A DNA stretch of 64,000 bases, taken from the NCBI RefSeq assembly GCF_017165765.1, contig NZ_JAFGZD010000001.1, positions 434,001 to 498,000 on the forward strand, read 5' to 3'. The position numbers and the translations under genes were made by a program. Within the stretch, counting starts at the first letter, position 1; the number at the start of each line of letters is the position of its first letter. This DNA comes from Pseudomonas capsici. Lineage in GTDB: Bacteria; Pseudomonadota; Gammaproteobacteria; Pseudomonadales; Pseudomonadaceae. Below the pieces are notes generated by a model. The model was given only the letters and a program-made list of their open reading frames with translations, was not told the DNA's origin and made no database searches. Positions 17,929-26,684 of this stretch are shown piece by piece.

Positions 17929-18351
17929 TTACCGGTCGTAGTATTCGTCGAACTGTTCCTTGGAGAACTCCAGCGCCTCGAAGTCGCCCATCAGGTCGTT
18001 GATGACGCGGCGGATGCTGATGTACTCGATAATGTTGCCTTGCTCGTCGAACACCGGTTGCACGGTGGTATCGACCACATACAGGCCGCCGGTCTTGGCG
18101 ACGTTGGGAATGACGCCGGTCCAGATTTCGCCTTTCTTGATGGTGTCCCACATGGCTTTGTAGGTGCTTTTCGGGACGGCGGGGTGGCGCACGATGCTGT
18201 GGGGCTGACCGACCAGCTCTTCACGCTCGTAGCCTGTCAGCTTGCAGAACAGATCGTTGACGTAAGTGATATTGCCTTGCAGGTCGGTGGTGGAAATGAC
18301 CATGACCTTGTCGAGAGCATCCAGAACCTTGGTGTTGATCGGGCTTTGCAT
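17929..18351 (-). CDS. Stand-alone PAS-domain protein (Aer-like redox sensor)
   Basis: The start at 18351 (MQSPINTKVLDALDKVMV) is supported by GGAG eight bases upstream on the minus strand. The 140-residue protein is almost only one PAS domain (DLQGNITYVNDLFCKLTGYE, then SIVRHPAVPKSTYKAMW and WTGVIPNVAKTGG), closest in style to the FAD-binding PAS of the aerotaxis receptor Aer. There is no kinase, cyclase or methyl-accepting part, so any signal must pass by protein contact. The acidic tail (FEALEFSKEQFDEYYDR) could be the contact surface. It is co-transcribed with the flavoreductase downstream. Redox sensing is inference. Confidence 0.83.
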   Translation of the reverse strand: MQSPINTKVLDALDKVMVISTTDLQGNITYVNDLFCKLTGYEREELVGQPHSIVRHPAVPKSTYKAMWDTIKKGEIWTGVIPNVAKTGGLYVVDTTVQPVFDEQGNIIEYISIRRVINDLMGDFEALEFSKEQFDEYYDR

Positions 18352-18413
18352 CGTGAGTCTCCAGAAGAGAGAGTGGTGATCTTTCCTCTGGTATTTCAAC
18401 TTCCATGCCAAAC

Positions 18414-18449
18414 AAAAAGCCCAATAAAACCGGGGGTTCTATCGGGCTT
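18414..18449 (-). terminator. Intrinsic terminator of moaA
   Basis: On the minus strand AAGCCC-GATA and TATT-GGGCTT form a stem around a CCCCCGG loop region and are followed by a run of T (TTTTTGTTT). It lies between the moaA stop and the PAS gene, both on the minus strand. Confidence 0.75.
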
Positions 18450-18505
18450 GTGTCTTTATGACCTGTTGCTGTGTGGAGTCAAAATGACAGCGGTAGTCTT
18501 ATTGA

Positions 18506-19504
18506 CTAGCCACCTGTCATGTTCATGAAGCGCACCACCTGCACGCTGTCATCGAGCGTGAAGTTATGGCTCCAGGGCTTGAGCTGCATGGCATCGATTA
18601 TGGCCTTTTCCAGCTTGTGGGGCTGGCCGGGGTTGGCTCGCAGCACGGCCTTGAGGTCAACCGAATGCTCATTGCCCAGGCACAACAGCAACCGCCCTTC
18701 AACTGTCAGGCGCACGCGGTTGCAGGTGCCGCAGAAGTTATGACTATGCGGGGAAATGAAGCCGATGCGAATGTCAGGGGCTTCGGCCAGGCGCCAGTAG
18801 CGCGACGGGCCTTGGGTCGAGTCGGTGGACGACACCAGTGTGTAGCGTTCGGCGATGCGCTCGCGCACCTGATCGCTGGAATAGAACGACTCGGCGCGGC
18901 TGTGTTCGCTGATGATGCCCAGGGGCATTTCCTCGATAAAGGAAACGTCCAGCTTGCGGTCGATGGCAAAGGCCAGCAGGTCGTTGATCTCATGATCGTT
19001 GCGGCCTTGCATCACCACGCAATTGAGCTTGGTGTGGGTGAAGCCGGCAGCATTGGCGGCGTCGATGCCGGCAATGACCTTGTTCAGATCGCCGGTGCGT
19101 GTCATTTCCCGGAAACGTTGCGGGTCCAGACTGTCGAGACTGATGTTGAGGCGCGTCACCCCGGCGTCGAACAGCGGCCTGGCCAGTTTGTCCAGTTGCG
19201 AGCCATTGGTGGTCATGCACAGTTCCCGCAGGCCGGGCAGGGCGGCGATGCGCTTGCACAGGTCGACAATACCGGCACGCACCAGCGGTTCGCCACCGGT
19301 CAGACGGATCTTGCGGGTGCCCAGGGCAACGAAGCGTTCGGCAACCTGATGGATTTCTTCCAGGGACAGGATCTGCTGGCGAGGCAGGAATGTCATCTCT
19401 TCGGCCATGCAGTACACGCAACGAAAATCGCACCGGTCGGTTACCGACATGCGCAGATAATCGACCTTGCGTGCAAAACGGTCCATCAGGACGGGATCTG
19501 ACAT
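18506..19504 (-). CDS. moaA: GTP 3',8-cyclase MoaA
   Basis: MoaA is a radical-SAM enzyme that converts GTP to 3',8-cyclo-GTP, the first step of molybdenum-cofactor synthesis. The 332-residue protein has the CxxxCxxC motif at Cys25, Cys29 and Cys32 ([11 protein letters not shown]), the GGEP loop ([12 protein letters not shown]), the C-terminal second cluster cysteines ([20 protein letters not shown]) and the terminal Gly-Gly essential for activity. Length and all hallmarks are normal. No other moa or mog genes are nearby, so it is encoded alone. A terminator follows at 18414-18449. Confidence 0.97.
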   Translation of the reverse strand: MSDPVLMDRFARKVDYLRMSVTDRCDFRCVYCMAEEMTFLPRQQILSLEEIHQVAERFVALGTRKIRLTGGEPLVRAGIVDLCKRIAALPGLRELCMTTNGSQLDKLARPLFDAGVTRLNISLDSLDPQRFREMTRTGDLNKVIAGIDAANAAGFTHTKLNCVVMQGRNDHEINDLLAFAIDRKLDVSFIEEMPLGIISEHSRAESFYSSDQVRERIAERYTLVSSTDSTQGPSRYWRLAEAPDIRIGFISPHSHNFCGTCNRVRLTVEGRLLLCLGNEHSVDLKAVLRANPGQPHKLEKAIIDAMQLKPWSHNFTLDDSVQVVRFMNMTGG

Positions 19505-19593
19505 CTCACCTTCTCAATATGCTGTAGCCGTAAGCTTGCTGAGTCCTATTGCCGCAGTCCAATCGCTTGTGATGATGACATGATCGACTGGAT

Positions 19594-20946
19594 CTATGGC
19601 GTCTTGCCAGCGCTTGCCGAGTGGCGTTCGTAATGCTCCAGCAGAGGCTGGATGCTAATGCCATGCAGCAGGATACTCAATGCAACGACTGACAGCGTCA
19701 TCCCTATGGCGGTATGGACTGCATCTTGCGGCAAACCGTGAGTCAAGGCAAAACACAGGTAGTAGAGACTGCCGATTCCACGTATGCCGAACCAACTGAC
19801 CAGCGCCTTCTGACGCCGGTCCAGCAGGCGTCTGCCCACCAGCAGCCAGACGCTGGCCGGACGAATGATGCAGAACAGGGCCAGGCCAAGACCAACGGCC
19901 CGCCAGTCCCAGTACAACGCCAGCGCCGCCCCCAGCAGAGTAATCAACAGCACTTCCATGGAACGTTCGATCAGACTGCCGAATGCCAGCATATCGCCCA
20001 TCATGATTCCGGCAGCCAACTGCGATTCGGTCAGGTCCTCGGCCTCGGCCACTGTGGCCTTTTCCTGACTGGCTGTCATATGGCCGATCACCGGTTGAGC
20101 GATGTGCTCCGAGGGAACGTGCGACTGAGTGATACGCGCTTCCGCCTGCCTCAGGCCGAACCCGGCCGCGAATACCGAGAGAAAACCAAAGGCTCCTGCA
20201 CTTTCCGCAGCTATATAAGACAGGGCAATCAGGGCCAGCGCCAGAAAGTCATTGGGGGAGGTGGTGCTGTCCGAGTTTCTGATCCGCAGGAAAATCATCA
20301 GATGCCCGACACCACGGCCCATGCCATAGCCGATCAACATGCCGGCCGGCACACCCCAGACCAGACTCTTCAATGCCCAGTGCTGAATCCATCCGGCTTC
20401 CAGCCCGCCATTGTTCATATACAGCAAGGCAAAGATCACGAACGGGAACGCCGTGCCATCGTTCATGCCTGCTTCGCCGGAAAGCCCGAAACGCAGGCGA
20501 TCCTGATCCTGGGCATTGGTCACTTGAACCAGCCCGGCCAGCACGGGATCGGTGGGCGAAAGCATGGCCCCCAGCAACAGCGAAAGACCCCATGACAGGC
20601 CGAGCAGGTAATGCGCCGCCAGACAGGTGCCAGCAATGGTGGCAAGCATCACCGGCCCGGCCAGCCAATAGGCCGAATGCCAGGCCCTGCTGTGCAGCGG
20701 CAGACGCAGCTTGATCCCGGTGTTGAACAACGAAAACAGCACCGCGACCTCGGTCAGGCGCTCCAGCCAGTGTCTGGCCTCCTGAACGTCCAGTTTCAGG
20801 ATCTCCAGCCCCATCGGTCCGATCACGAAGCCGAATGCCAGACATACCGCCGAGGTCGTGACCGGCAGCCAGCGCAGAAAGGATGACGTCAGTGCCAGCA
20901 GCATCAACAGCGCACCGAGCACCGTCATGCAGATTGTGAAACTCAT
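19594..20946 (-). CDS. Na+(K+)/H+ antiporter, CPA1 (NhaP-like) type
   Basis: A 450-residue membrane protein with about twelve helices. It carries SPTDPVLAGLVQV and the ND motif (SGEAGMNDGTAFPFV) typical of the electroneutral CPA1 exchangers, where Asp in the ND site binds the cation. It exchanges protons for sodium or potassium across the inner membrane. The extended polar stretch around residues 280-300 before a second helix bundle is unusual but within family variation. It stands alone, with 146 bases upstream before the binding-protein gene. Confidence 0.88.
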   Translation of the reverse strand: MSFTICMTVLGALLMLLALTSSFLRWLPVTTSAVCLAFGFVIGPMGLEILKLDVQEARHWLERLTEVAVLFSLFNTGIKLRLPLHSRAWHSAYWLAGPVMLATIAGTCLAAHYLLGLSWGLSLLLGAMLSPTDPVLAGLVQVTNAQDQDRLRFGLSGEAGMNDGTAFPFVIFALLYMNNGGLEAGWIQHWALKSLVWGVPAGMLIGYGMGRGVGHLMIFLRIRNSDSTTSPNDFLALALIALSYIAAESAGAFGFLSVFAAGFGLRQAEARITQSHVPSEHIAQPVIGHMTASQEKATVAEAEDLTESQLAAGIMMGDMLAFGSLIERSMEVLLITLLGAALALYWDWRAVGLGLALFCIIRPASVWLLVGRRLLDRRQKALVSWFGIRGIGSLYYLCFALTHGLPQDAVHTAIGMTLSVVALSILLHGISIQPLLEHYERHSASAGKTP

Positions 20947-21092
20947 GTCGCCATGACCCTATAGCCTCAATCCTTGAAGGAGAGCTTATGGTTGTGACTG
21001 TGGGGCGGCGGGTTAGTTGAGGAAATCGCAGGAGGGATTCGCGAATGGATGCTGAAGCGAGAGGCCGCAAGCCACCTCCCGCTTCAGTGGCT

Positions 21093-22145
21093 TCAGCGTT
21101 CTATGCTGCGACTCCAGCGGGCATTCCACTCAGGGCGAATCTGGTTGACCTGATCCCAGTCGATGGTCACTGCGGTTTCCAGGTATTTCTTCATGGCCTG
21201 GACCTGGTCGCGGGTCTTGTCCGTGGTCGGCGTATTGGGGTTGGACGGGATCTGGTCACCAAGCTCAAGGGCTGGAGCCTGAGCTTCTGGAGTCAGCAGG
21301 AAGGCCGCCAGCTTCTGGGTCAGTTCCGGCTGATTGTTTTTGGCAATTGCACATTCCGCGACGTTCAGTACCACGGCTCCTTCCCTGGGTTGTGCGTACT
21401 CCACGGGGACACCCTTGATTTTCAGGGCTGTGACCTGGGTCGGTGTCAGGGGAAAGAGAGCCGCCTCGTCGGTCTGCACCATCTCGGAGATTTTTGCCGA
21501 ACTGGCGATGTATTCCAGCACGTTGGGACCAATGGTTTTCGGCCATGCCTTGAAGCCGGGCTCGACGTTGCTTTCGTTGCCGCCCTGGATACGGTTGAAC
21601 ATCAGAAAGCCATGCAGGCCAAAGGTCGAGGAAGCCAGGGACTGGAACACAACCTTGTCCTTGAAGCGCCTGTCGGCCAGGTCCATCCAGGACGTGGGGG
21701 CGCTCCAGCCTTTTTCCTTGAACATGCGGGTGTTGTAGGCAAGGCCTGTCACTCCCAGGCTCACGGCGGCAGCCTGATCCTTGATTCTGGCCTGAGGCGG
21801 CAGTTCGGCCAATGGTGCGCTGGGTTGCAACGGGTCGCACAACCCCATGGAAATGGCGCGATACATGATGCCGTCATCAAGGAACATCAGATGCATCTGC
21901 GGATTGTCCTTGCTGGCCTGAACCTTGGCCAGGATGTCCGAAGACGTGCCGGGAACGATCACAACCTTGACGTTGTTGGCCTTCTCGAAAGCCGGCAGTA
22001 CATGATCGGCATACAGGCGCTCCATGGTTCCGCCGTTCATGCCCAGGTACAGCGTCGTTTCGGCCTGTACAGCCGATGAAGCGAGCAGGGCGGCGAGTGG
22101 CAGGCACGACAAGCCTGAGAGTGCGATACGTTTGGCAATCTTCAT
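21093..22145 (-). CDS. Periplasmic binding protein, polyamine/opine type (SBP family 1)
   Basis: The start at 22145 (MKIAKRIALSGLSCLPLAAL) gives a clean signal peptide cleaved after VQA; a longer frame upstream would overlap the oxidoreductase further. The 350-residue product begins ETTLYLGMNGGTMERLYADH, typical of the PotD/spermidine-type fold, with ITGLAYN-like (VTGLAYNTRMF) and TPTQVTALKIKGVP motifs. It captures the substrate of the ABC transporter encoded upstream in the same operon. Its start overlaps the stop of the FAD oxidoreductase by four bases, so the binding protein is the last gene. Confidence 0.88.
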   Translation of the reverse strand: MKIAKRIALSGLSCLPLAALLASSAVQAETTLYLGMNGGTMERLYADHVLPAFEKANNVKVVIVPGTSSDILAKVQASKDNPQMHLMFLDDGIMYRAISMGLCDPLQPSAPLAELPPQARIKDQAAAVSLGVTGLAYNTRMFKEKGWSAPTSWMDLADRRFKDKVVFQSLASSTFGLHGFLMFNRIQGGNESNVEPGFKAWPKTIGPNVLEYIASSAKISEMVQTDEAALFPLTPTQVTALKIKGVPVEYAQPREGAVVLNVAECAIAKNNQPELTQKLAAFLLTPEAQAPALELGDQIPSNPNTPTTDKTRDQVQAMKKYLETAVTIDWDQVNQIRPEWNARWSRSIER

Positions 22146-23326
22146 TTGGGCGACCTTCCTCTGTGTATTGGAATGACGTTGCTGACAGGTACGGGGGTAA
22201 TGGCTGGCGTTTCCGGCGTCTGGAAGCGACCAATCGAAAAGGCGTCGATGGAAATCGATGAGCGGCCCTGGCAGACCCACTCGGCCAGGGCTTCTCCTGC
22301 TGCCGGACCAATCTGAAAGCCCGCTCCGGCAAAACCGAAACCGTGCAGCAGGCCGGGTTGGCGCAGGCTGGGGCCGAGCACCGGCTCACGGTCGGGCAGA
22401 TAGCCTTCGGTGCCGCTCCAGGTGCGAATGGCGTGTGCGCCAGCCAGTGGCGGATAGAGTTCGACCGCGTTGCGCAGGATGTCGAGAATCGCTGCCTGCC
22501 CGGGTCGGGCGCGCAACGGGTCCTGGGCGAATCCCTGACCTCCGCCCAGAATGCAATTGCCTCTGGCCACCTGCCTTGCATAGATACCGCCACCCTCGAC
22601 CCCGGTGCTGACATCCATGAACATGGGCAGCGGTTCGGTCACCAGCATGGCGGGATGTCCCGAGTACATGGGCACCGGCTCACCGAATTGCGCAGCCAGC
22701 GTGCCTGCCCATGCGCCGGCGCAATTGAGCAGCCACGGAGCACGCAGGTGCAGGCCATTGGCAGTGCGGACGATAAACGCCTGACCGTCATGTTCCACGT
22801 CGATGACCTGAGCCTGTTCGAAAATCTGCGCGCCGGCCTTCTGCGCCGCACGGGCGAAGGCCGGCGATACCAGGCGCGGGTTGGCGTGCCCGTCGTCAGG
22901 GCACAGTGAAGCACCGACCGCGACATCGCCGGCCCAGGGGTAACGAGCCTGCAACTGCGCGCGATCAAGCAGTTGCAGGCCCAGACCAAAGGCTCGGCTG
23001 GCTTGCTCGTAGGCGCGCAAGGCATTCATGTCCTGTTCGTTGCGGGCCAGTTTCAGGTGCCCGGAACGCACGTATTCACCGTTATTTCCGATCAGTTCGC
23101 GCAGGCTGCCCCATATCTGGTGGGCCCGCTGTGACAGCGGTAGTTGGGACAAGGGTCGTCCCTGGCGTCTGACGCCACCGTAATTGACCCCACTGGAGTG
23201 CGAGCCGCAGAAATCACGTTCCAGCAAGGCAACCCGCTTGCCTTTGAGTGCCAGCATCAGGGCGGCAGAGGCACCGACGATGCCACCGCCAATGATCAAT
23301 GCATCGGTTTCCATCAGGCGGCTCAT
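22142..23326 (-). CDS. FAD-dependent amine/opine oxidoreductase, small flavoprotein subunit (DadA/HcnC-like)
   Basis: A 394-residue DAO-type flavoprotein. The FAD fold is IIGGGIVGASAALML at the N-terminus, then LLERDFCGSHSSGVNYGGVR and a C-terminal FGFAGAGFQIGPAAGEALAE. DAO-family enzymes oxidise primary or secondary amines to imines. With the two neighbouring subunits this makes a three-part dehydrogenase like opine/octopine oxidases and HcnABC. The start overlaps the previous stop by four bases. It is not HcnC with certainty: the gene set lies in a transporter operon, which fits opine- or amino-acid catabolism better. Confidence 0.85.
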   Translation of the reverse strand: MSRLMETDALIIGGGIVGASAALMLALKGKRVALLERDFCGSHSSGVNYGGVRRQGRPLSQLPLSQRAHQIWGSLRELIGNNGEYVRSGHLKLARNEQDMNALRAYEQASRAFGLGLQLLDRAQLQARYPWAGDVAVGASLCPDDGHANPRLVSPAFARAAQKAGAQIFEQAQVIDVEHDGQAFIVRTANGLHLRAPWLLNCAGAWAGTLAAQFGEPVPMYSGHPAMLVTEPLPMFMDVSTGVEGGGIYARQVARGNCILGGGQGFAQDPLRARPGQAAILDILRNAVELYPPLAGAHAIRTWSGTEGYLPDREPVLGPSLRQPGLLHGFGFAGAGFQIGPAAGEALAEWVCQGRSSISIDAFSIGRFQTPETPAITPVPVSNVIPIHRGRSPK

Positions 23327-24702
23327 GTTTCAGTCTCCAGGCCGAACGGCAGGGGTTTGATCGGTGCCTGGCCGCGCAGTCGACCAATGTCGTCCAGCCT
23401 GCGATGGCTTTCCCGGGCAATGATTTCCGCAGCAGCCATGCCACACATGCGGCCCTGGCAACGTCCCATGCCGACCCTGCACATGGCCTTGACCCGATTG
23501 ATCTCCCAGTGGCCTTCTTGCACTGTGACCCGGATCTCGCCTGCGCTGATTTCTTCGCAGCGACAGATGACGGTTTCATCGGGCACTCTGGCGGCCCACT
23601 CGACAGGGAACGGGAAGGCCGTTTCCAGCCCCTGGCGAAAGCGCTCGATCTTCTGCAGCCTGCTTTGCAGGGTTGAAATCCGGTTACGGTCGATGTGATG
23701 TCCGCTGTCTTCAAGCAGGCTCAGGGCTGCCAGCTCACCGGTCATCTGTGCCGCATCGGCGCCCATGATTGCGGCACCGTCGCCCGCCAGATAAACGCCT
23801 GCCACATTGCTGCGTCCCGCATCGTCGCGGTTCGGCAGCCAGGCCCGGTTCAACGGGTTCCAGGCGAATGTGCAGCCGAGCATATCCGCCAGTTGGGTTT
23901 CGCTGCGCAAGGCATGGGCAAAGGCCACGGCGTCGCATGCCAACTGCTTTTGCTGGCCCTTGTGTTGCCAGCGCACGCCACTGACGCGCTTGTCACCTTC
24001 GATACGCTCCAGCGTCGCGTCCTGATGTACGGCAATCCCATGAGCTGTCAGCCATGAGCGGTAATAAAGGCCTTTGGCAAGGGTTGCCGGTTGATGCAGC
24101 AAGGCTGGCAAGGCTCGGCATTGGGCGGAGAAGGGCGCGCTATCGAGCACGGCCACGACGCTGGCACCTGCTTTTGCGTATTGATAGGCCACCAGATAAA
24201 GCAGAGGACCACTGCCCGCCAGCACAACGTTTTCGCCGATGGCGCAGCCCTGATACTTCAGAGCGATTTGTGCTGCGCCCAGGCTGTAGACGCCCGGCAG
24301 TGTCCAGCCCGGAACGGGAAGGATGCGATCCGTTGCACCGGTGGCGACAATCACTCGAGAGAAGTCGATATGCCCGGCACGACCTTGACTCAGCGTATCG
24401 AGCCGCCCATTTTCGGCGTTCCAGACCAATGTCTGGGCGCGGTAGTCGATGCTGCCAGCCAGATCGTCCATGGCTTTATGCACTGCAATCGCCTTGCCCG
24501 CTTCAAAGCCGTACAGATCCTTGGGCGAACGCTTGAAGTTTTCCGGCTGGCGGCGATAAATCTGCCCGCCACCGCGCAGGCCTTCGTCGATCAGACAGGG
24601 TTTTACACCATGTTCGACCAGGGTTTGCGCGGCCCGGATTCCGGCCGGGCCAGCGCCGATGATGACAACCTTTCCAAGTTCGGTTGCGGTGTCTGCACTC
24701 AT
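23323..24702 (-). CDS. NAD(P)/FAD oxidoreductase subunit with C-terminal Fe-S motif (HcnB/opine oxidase subunit A-like)
   Basis: The start at 24702 (MSADTATELGKVVIIGAGPAG) overlaps the [2Fe-2S] protein stop by four bases, and an in-frame longer form would run far into that gene. The 459-residue product has an FAD fold (VVIIGAGPAGIRAAQTL), a second dinucleotide site (VVLAGSGPLLYLVA) and a C-terminal bacterioferredoxin-like [2Fe-2S] motif (VICRCEEIS and MCRVGMGRCQGRMCG). This is the layout of HcnB and opine oxidase subunit A, which pass electrons between the amine-oxidising flavin and an acceptor. It works with the adjacent ferredoxin-like and DAO subunits. Confidence 0.87.
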   Translation of the reverse strand: MSADTATELGKVVIIGAGPAGIRAAQTLVEHGVKPCLIDEGLRGGGQIYRRQPENFKRSPKDLYGFEAGKAIAVHKAMDDLAGSIDYRAQTLVWNAENGRLDTLSQGRAGHIDFSRVIVATGATDRILPVPGWTLPGVYSLGAAQIALKYQGCAIGENVVLAGSGPLLYLVAYQYAKAGASVVAVLDSAPFSAQCRALPALLHQPATLAKGLYYRSWLTAHGIAVHQDATLERIEGDKRVSGVRWQHKGQQKQLACDAVAFAHALRSETQLADMLGCTFAWNPLNRAWLPNRDDAGRSNVAGVYLAGDGAAIMGADAAQMTGELAALSLLEDSGHHIDRNRISTLQSRLQKIERFRQGLETAFPFPVEWAARVPDETVICRCEEISAGEIRVTVQEGHWEINRVKAMCRVGMGRCQGRMCGMAAAEIIARESHRRLDDIGRLRGQAPIKPLPFGLETET

Positions 24703-24989
24703 GACTGACACCCCGGTTCGCGACTGACCATCTGACCGGCTTGCAGCAAGGTCGAACAGGCCCGGACCCGTTGCCCGCCTTCCAGGCGCACCCAGCATTC
24801 CTGACAGGCGCCCATCATGCAGAACCCGGCGCGGGGCTGGGCGCTGAAATCGCTGCCGCGCAGATGCTCGCTCGCCGTCAGTACGGCGGTCAGCAAGGTA
24901 TCACCTTGCAACCCGCTGGCAGGTTGGCCATCGAGGGTAAAGGACAGGACCGGACGGTCGAGTTCGACCAGTCGTTTCAGCAATGCCAT
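24699..24989 (-). CDS. [2Fe-2S] subunit of the amine/opine dehydrogenase (HcnA-like)
   Basis: A 96-residue plant-type ferredoxin-fold protein (Fer2_4 type). Cysteines 57, 62, 65 and 78 give the pattern C-x4-C-x2-C-x12-C (GFCMMGACQECWV, then RACST), as in the small subunit of HcnABC-type and opine dehydrogenases. It transfers electrons within the three-subunit complex. It is the first of the three dehydrogenase genes and follows the permease gene by 24 bases. Confidence 0.9.
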   Translation of the reverse strand: MALLKRLVELDRPVLSFTLDGQPASGLQGDTLLTAVLTASEHLRGSDFSAQPRAGFCMMGACQECWVRLEGGQRVRACSTLLQAGQMVSREPGCQS

Positions 24990-25013
24990 TGAGTATGCGC
25001 TCCGGGCCTGAGG

Positions 25014-25808
25014 TTAGTGTTTGCCGACCAGCACGCGATCCAGGCCATAGACTCGGTCGAGCAGAATCATGGTGGCGGCGGTCAGCGCGATGACCAGCGC
25101 CGAGACGGCGGCCATCATCGGGTCGATGGATTCGGTGGCGTAGACATACATGCGCACCGGCAGGGTCTGGGTAGCCGGTGAGGTGACGAAGATCGACAGG
25201 GTCACTTCGTCGAAGCTGTTGATGAATGCCAGCAGCCAGCCTCCGGCGACCCCGGGCAGGATCATCGGCAGGGTGATCTGGCGAAACAGCGTGAAGCGGC
25301 TTGCACCCAATGACTCCGCAGCCTGTTCGGCGCTGCGGTCGATACCGATGGCGGCGGCGATCACCAGTCGCAACACATAAGGCGTGATCACCACCACATG
25401 GGCCAGGATCAGCCAGGTGAAGCTGCCATTGACCCCCAGCAGCGCAAACAGTCGCAGCATGGCCACACCCAGCACCAGATGCGGAATGATGATCGGCGAC
25501 AGGAACAGCGCATTGAGGAAGTTGCGCCCGGCAAACTCATGGCGGGTGATTGCCAGCGCTGCAGGCACTGCAATCAGGGTGGCCAGCGTGGCAGAAACGA
25601 AGGCCAGCATCAGGCTGTTATAGAACGAGTCGATGAAGTCTGCCCGCTCGAAAACCGCCTTGAACCAGCGAAGTGAAAAGTCAGTGGTGGGCAGGCTCAG
25701 GGTGTTTTCCGGGGTAAAGGCCACCAGGCAGACCACCACCAGTGGCGCGAGCATGAACACCACGACCAGCGCATGAAACGACAGGGCCAGAGGACCGTTC
25801 TTGGACAT
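25014..25808 (-). CDS. ABC transporter permease, PotC type
   Basis: A 264-residue permease with about six helices and the EAA loop EQAAESLGASRFTLFRQITLP near residue 165. PotC-type permeases move polyamines, opines, phosphonates or similar charged compounds. The LPTTDFSLRWFKAVF motif in the first periplasmic loop is typical. It is three bases from the PotB-type gene, so they are coupled. It is part of a complete importer: ATPase, two permeases and the binding protein at the end of the operon. Confidence 0.92.
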   Translation of the reverse strand: MSKNGPLALSFHALVVVFMLAPLVVVCLVAFTPENTLSLPTTDFSLRWFKAVFERADFIDSFYNSLMLAFVSATLATLIAVPAALAITRHEFAGRNFLNALFLSPIIIPHLVLGVAMLRLFALLGVNGSFTWLILAHVVVITPYVLRLVIAAAIGIDRSAEQAAESLGASRFTLFRQITLPMILPGVAGGWLLAFINSFDEVTLSIFVTSPATQTLPVRMYVYATESIDPMMAAVSALVIALTAATMILLDRVYGLDRVLVGKH

Positions 25809-25811
25809 GGA

Positions 25812-26684
25812 TCATTCCCCCAGGGATTTTTTATAACGGCCTTCGATCATGCGATTCCACGACAGCATGATCAGCAGGTTGACCAGTAGCAGCGCCACCG
25901 CAATGGTCGCGCCCATGGGCCAGTTCAGCTCCGAGAGGTACTGGTCGTAGATCACCGTGGCGACCATTTTCAGGCGTCGCCCACCCAGCAGGCCGGGGAT
26001 CGCGAAGGAACTGGCGGCCAGTCCGAAGACAATCAGGGTCCCGGACAGCACGCCTGGCATGACCTGCGGTAAAACCACCAGGCGCATGACTTTGGCCTGG
26101 CTTGCGCCCAGCGACAGAGCGGCCTGTTCGGCAGCCGGATCGAGCTTCTGCAGCGAGGTCCAGACCGGAATGATCATGAACGGCAGCATCACATGCACTA
26201 GAGCGATAATGACGGCGAACGGCGTATAGAGCAGCTTGACCGGGCGTCCGCCCATGGCCTGGATCATCTGATTGATCAAACCGTCGGCCCCCAGCAGCAG
26301 GCTCCAGCCAAAGGCCCGGACTACCACCGAGATCAGCAGAGGAGTGAGGATCAGAATCAGGAAGATTGAGCGCCAGGGCGTACCCATGCGGCTGAGAATG
26401 TAGGCTTCCGGTACACCGATCAGCACGCAGAGCAGGGTGACCAGCGCACTGATCCAGAAGGTGCGCAGAAAGATTTCATAGAAGTAAGAGTCCGTCAGGA
26501 CCGCGATGTAATTGGCCAGTGTGTAGCTATCGCCTTTGACCCCGACTTCGTAGTCGAAGACGTTGAACGACAGCACCAGTGTCAAGCCCAGAGGCAGAAT
26601 CAGCAGGCCGATGAACAGCGCCAGTGCGGGCGCTGACAGCCAATAGCCACGCCCGCCCTGACGTATTTCCTTCAGCGGACTCAT
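25812..26684 (-). CDS. ABC transporter permease, PotB type
   Basis: A 290-residue permease with the long first periplasmic loop of PotB-type subunits (SFNVFDYEVGVKGD, then YTLANYIAVLTDSYFYEIFL) and the EAA loop EQAALSLGASQAKVMRLVVLP. It forms the channel with the PotC-type protein. Its start overlaps the ATPase stop by four bases. The substrate is unknown; the dehydrogenase encoded in the operon points to an amine or amino-acid derivative. Confidence 0.92.
   Translation of the reverse strand: MSPLKEIRQGGRGYWLSAPALALFIGLLILPLGLTLVLSFNVFDYEVGVKGDSYTLANYIAVLTDSYFYEIFLRTFWISALVTLLCVLIGVPEAYILSRMGTPWRSIFLILILTPLLISVVVRAFGWSLLLGADGLINQMIQAMGGRPVKLLYTPFAVIIALVHVMLPFMIIPVWTSLQKLDPAAEQAALSLGASQAKVMRLVVLPQVMPGVLSGTLIVFGLAASSFAIPGLLGGRRLKMVATVIYDQYLSELNWPMGATIAVALLLVNLLIMLSWNRMIEGRYKKSLGE

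Noticed and set aside
22142..24989. Reading the three dehydrogenase genes as hydrogen cyanide synthase hcnABC
   Set aside because: The subunit layout is shared, but the operon has its own importer, binding protein and RidA, and the small subunit differs from HcnA as I remember it. An opine or amine dehydrogenase is the safer call.
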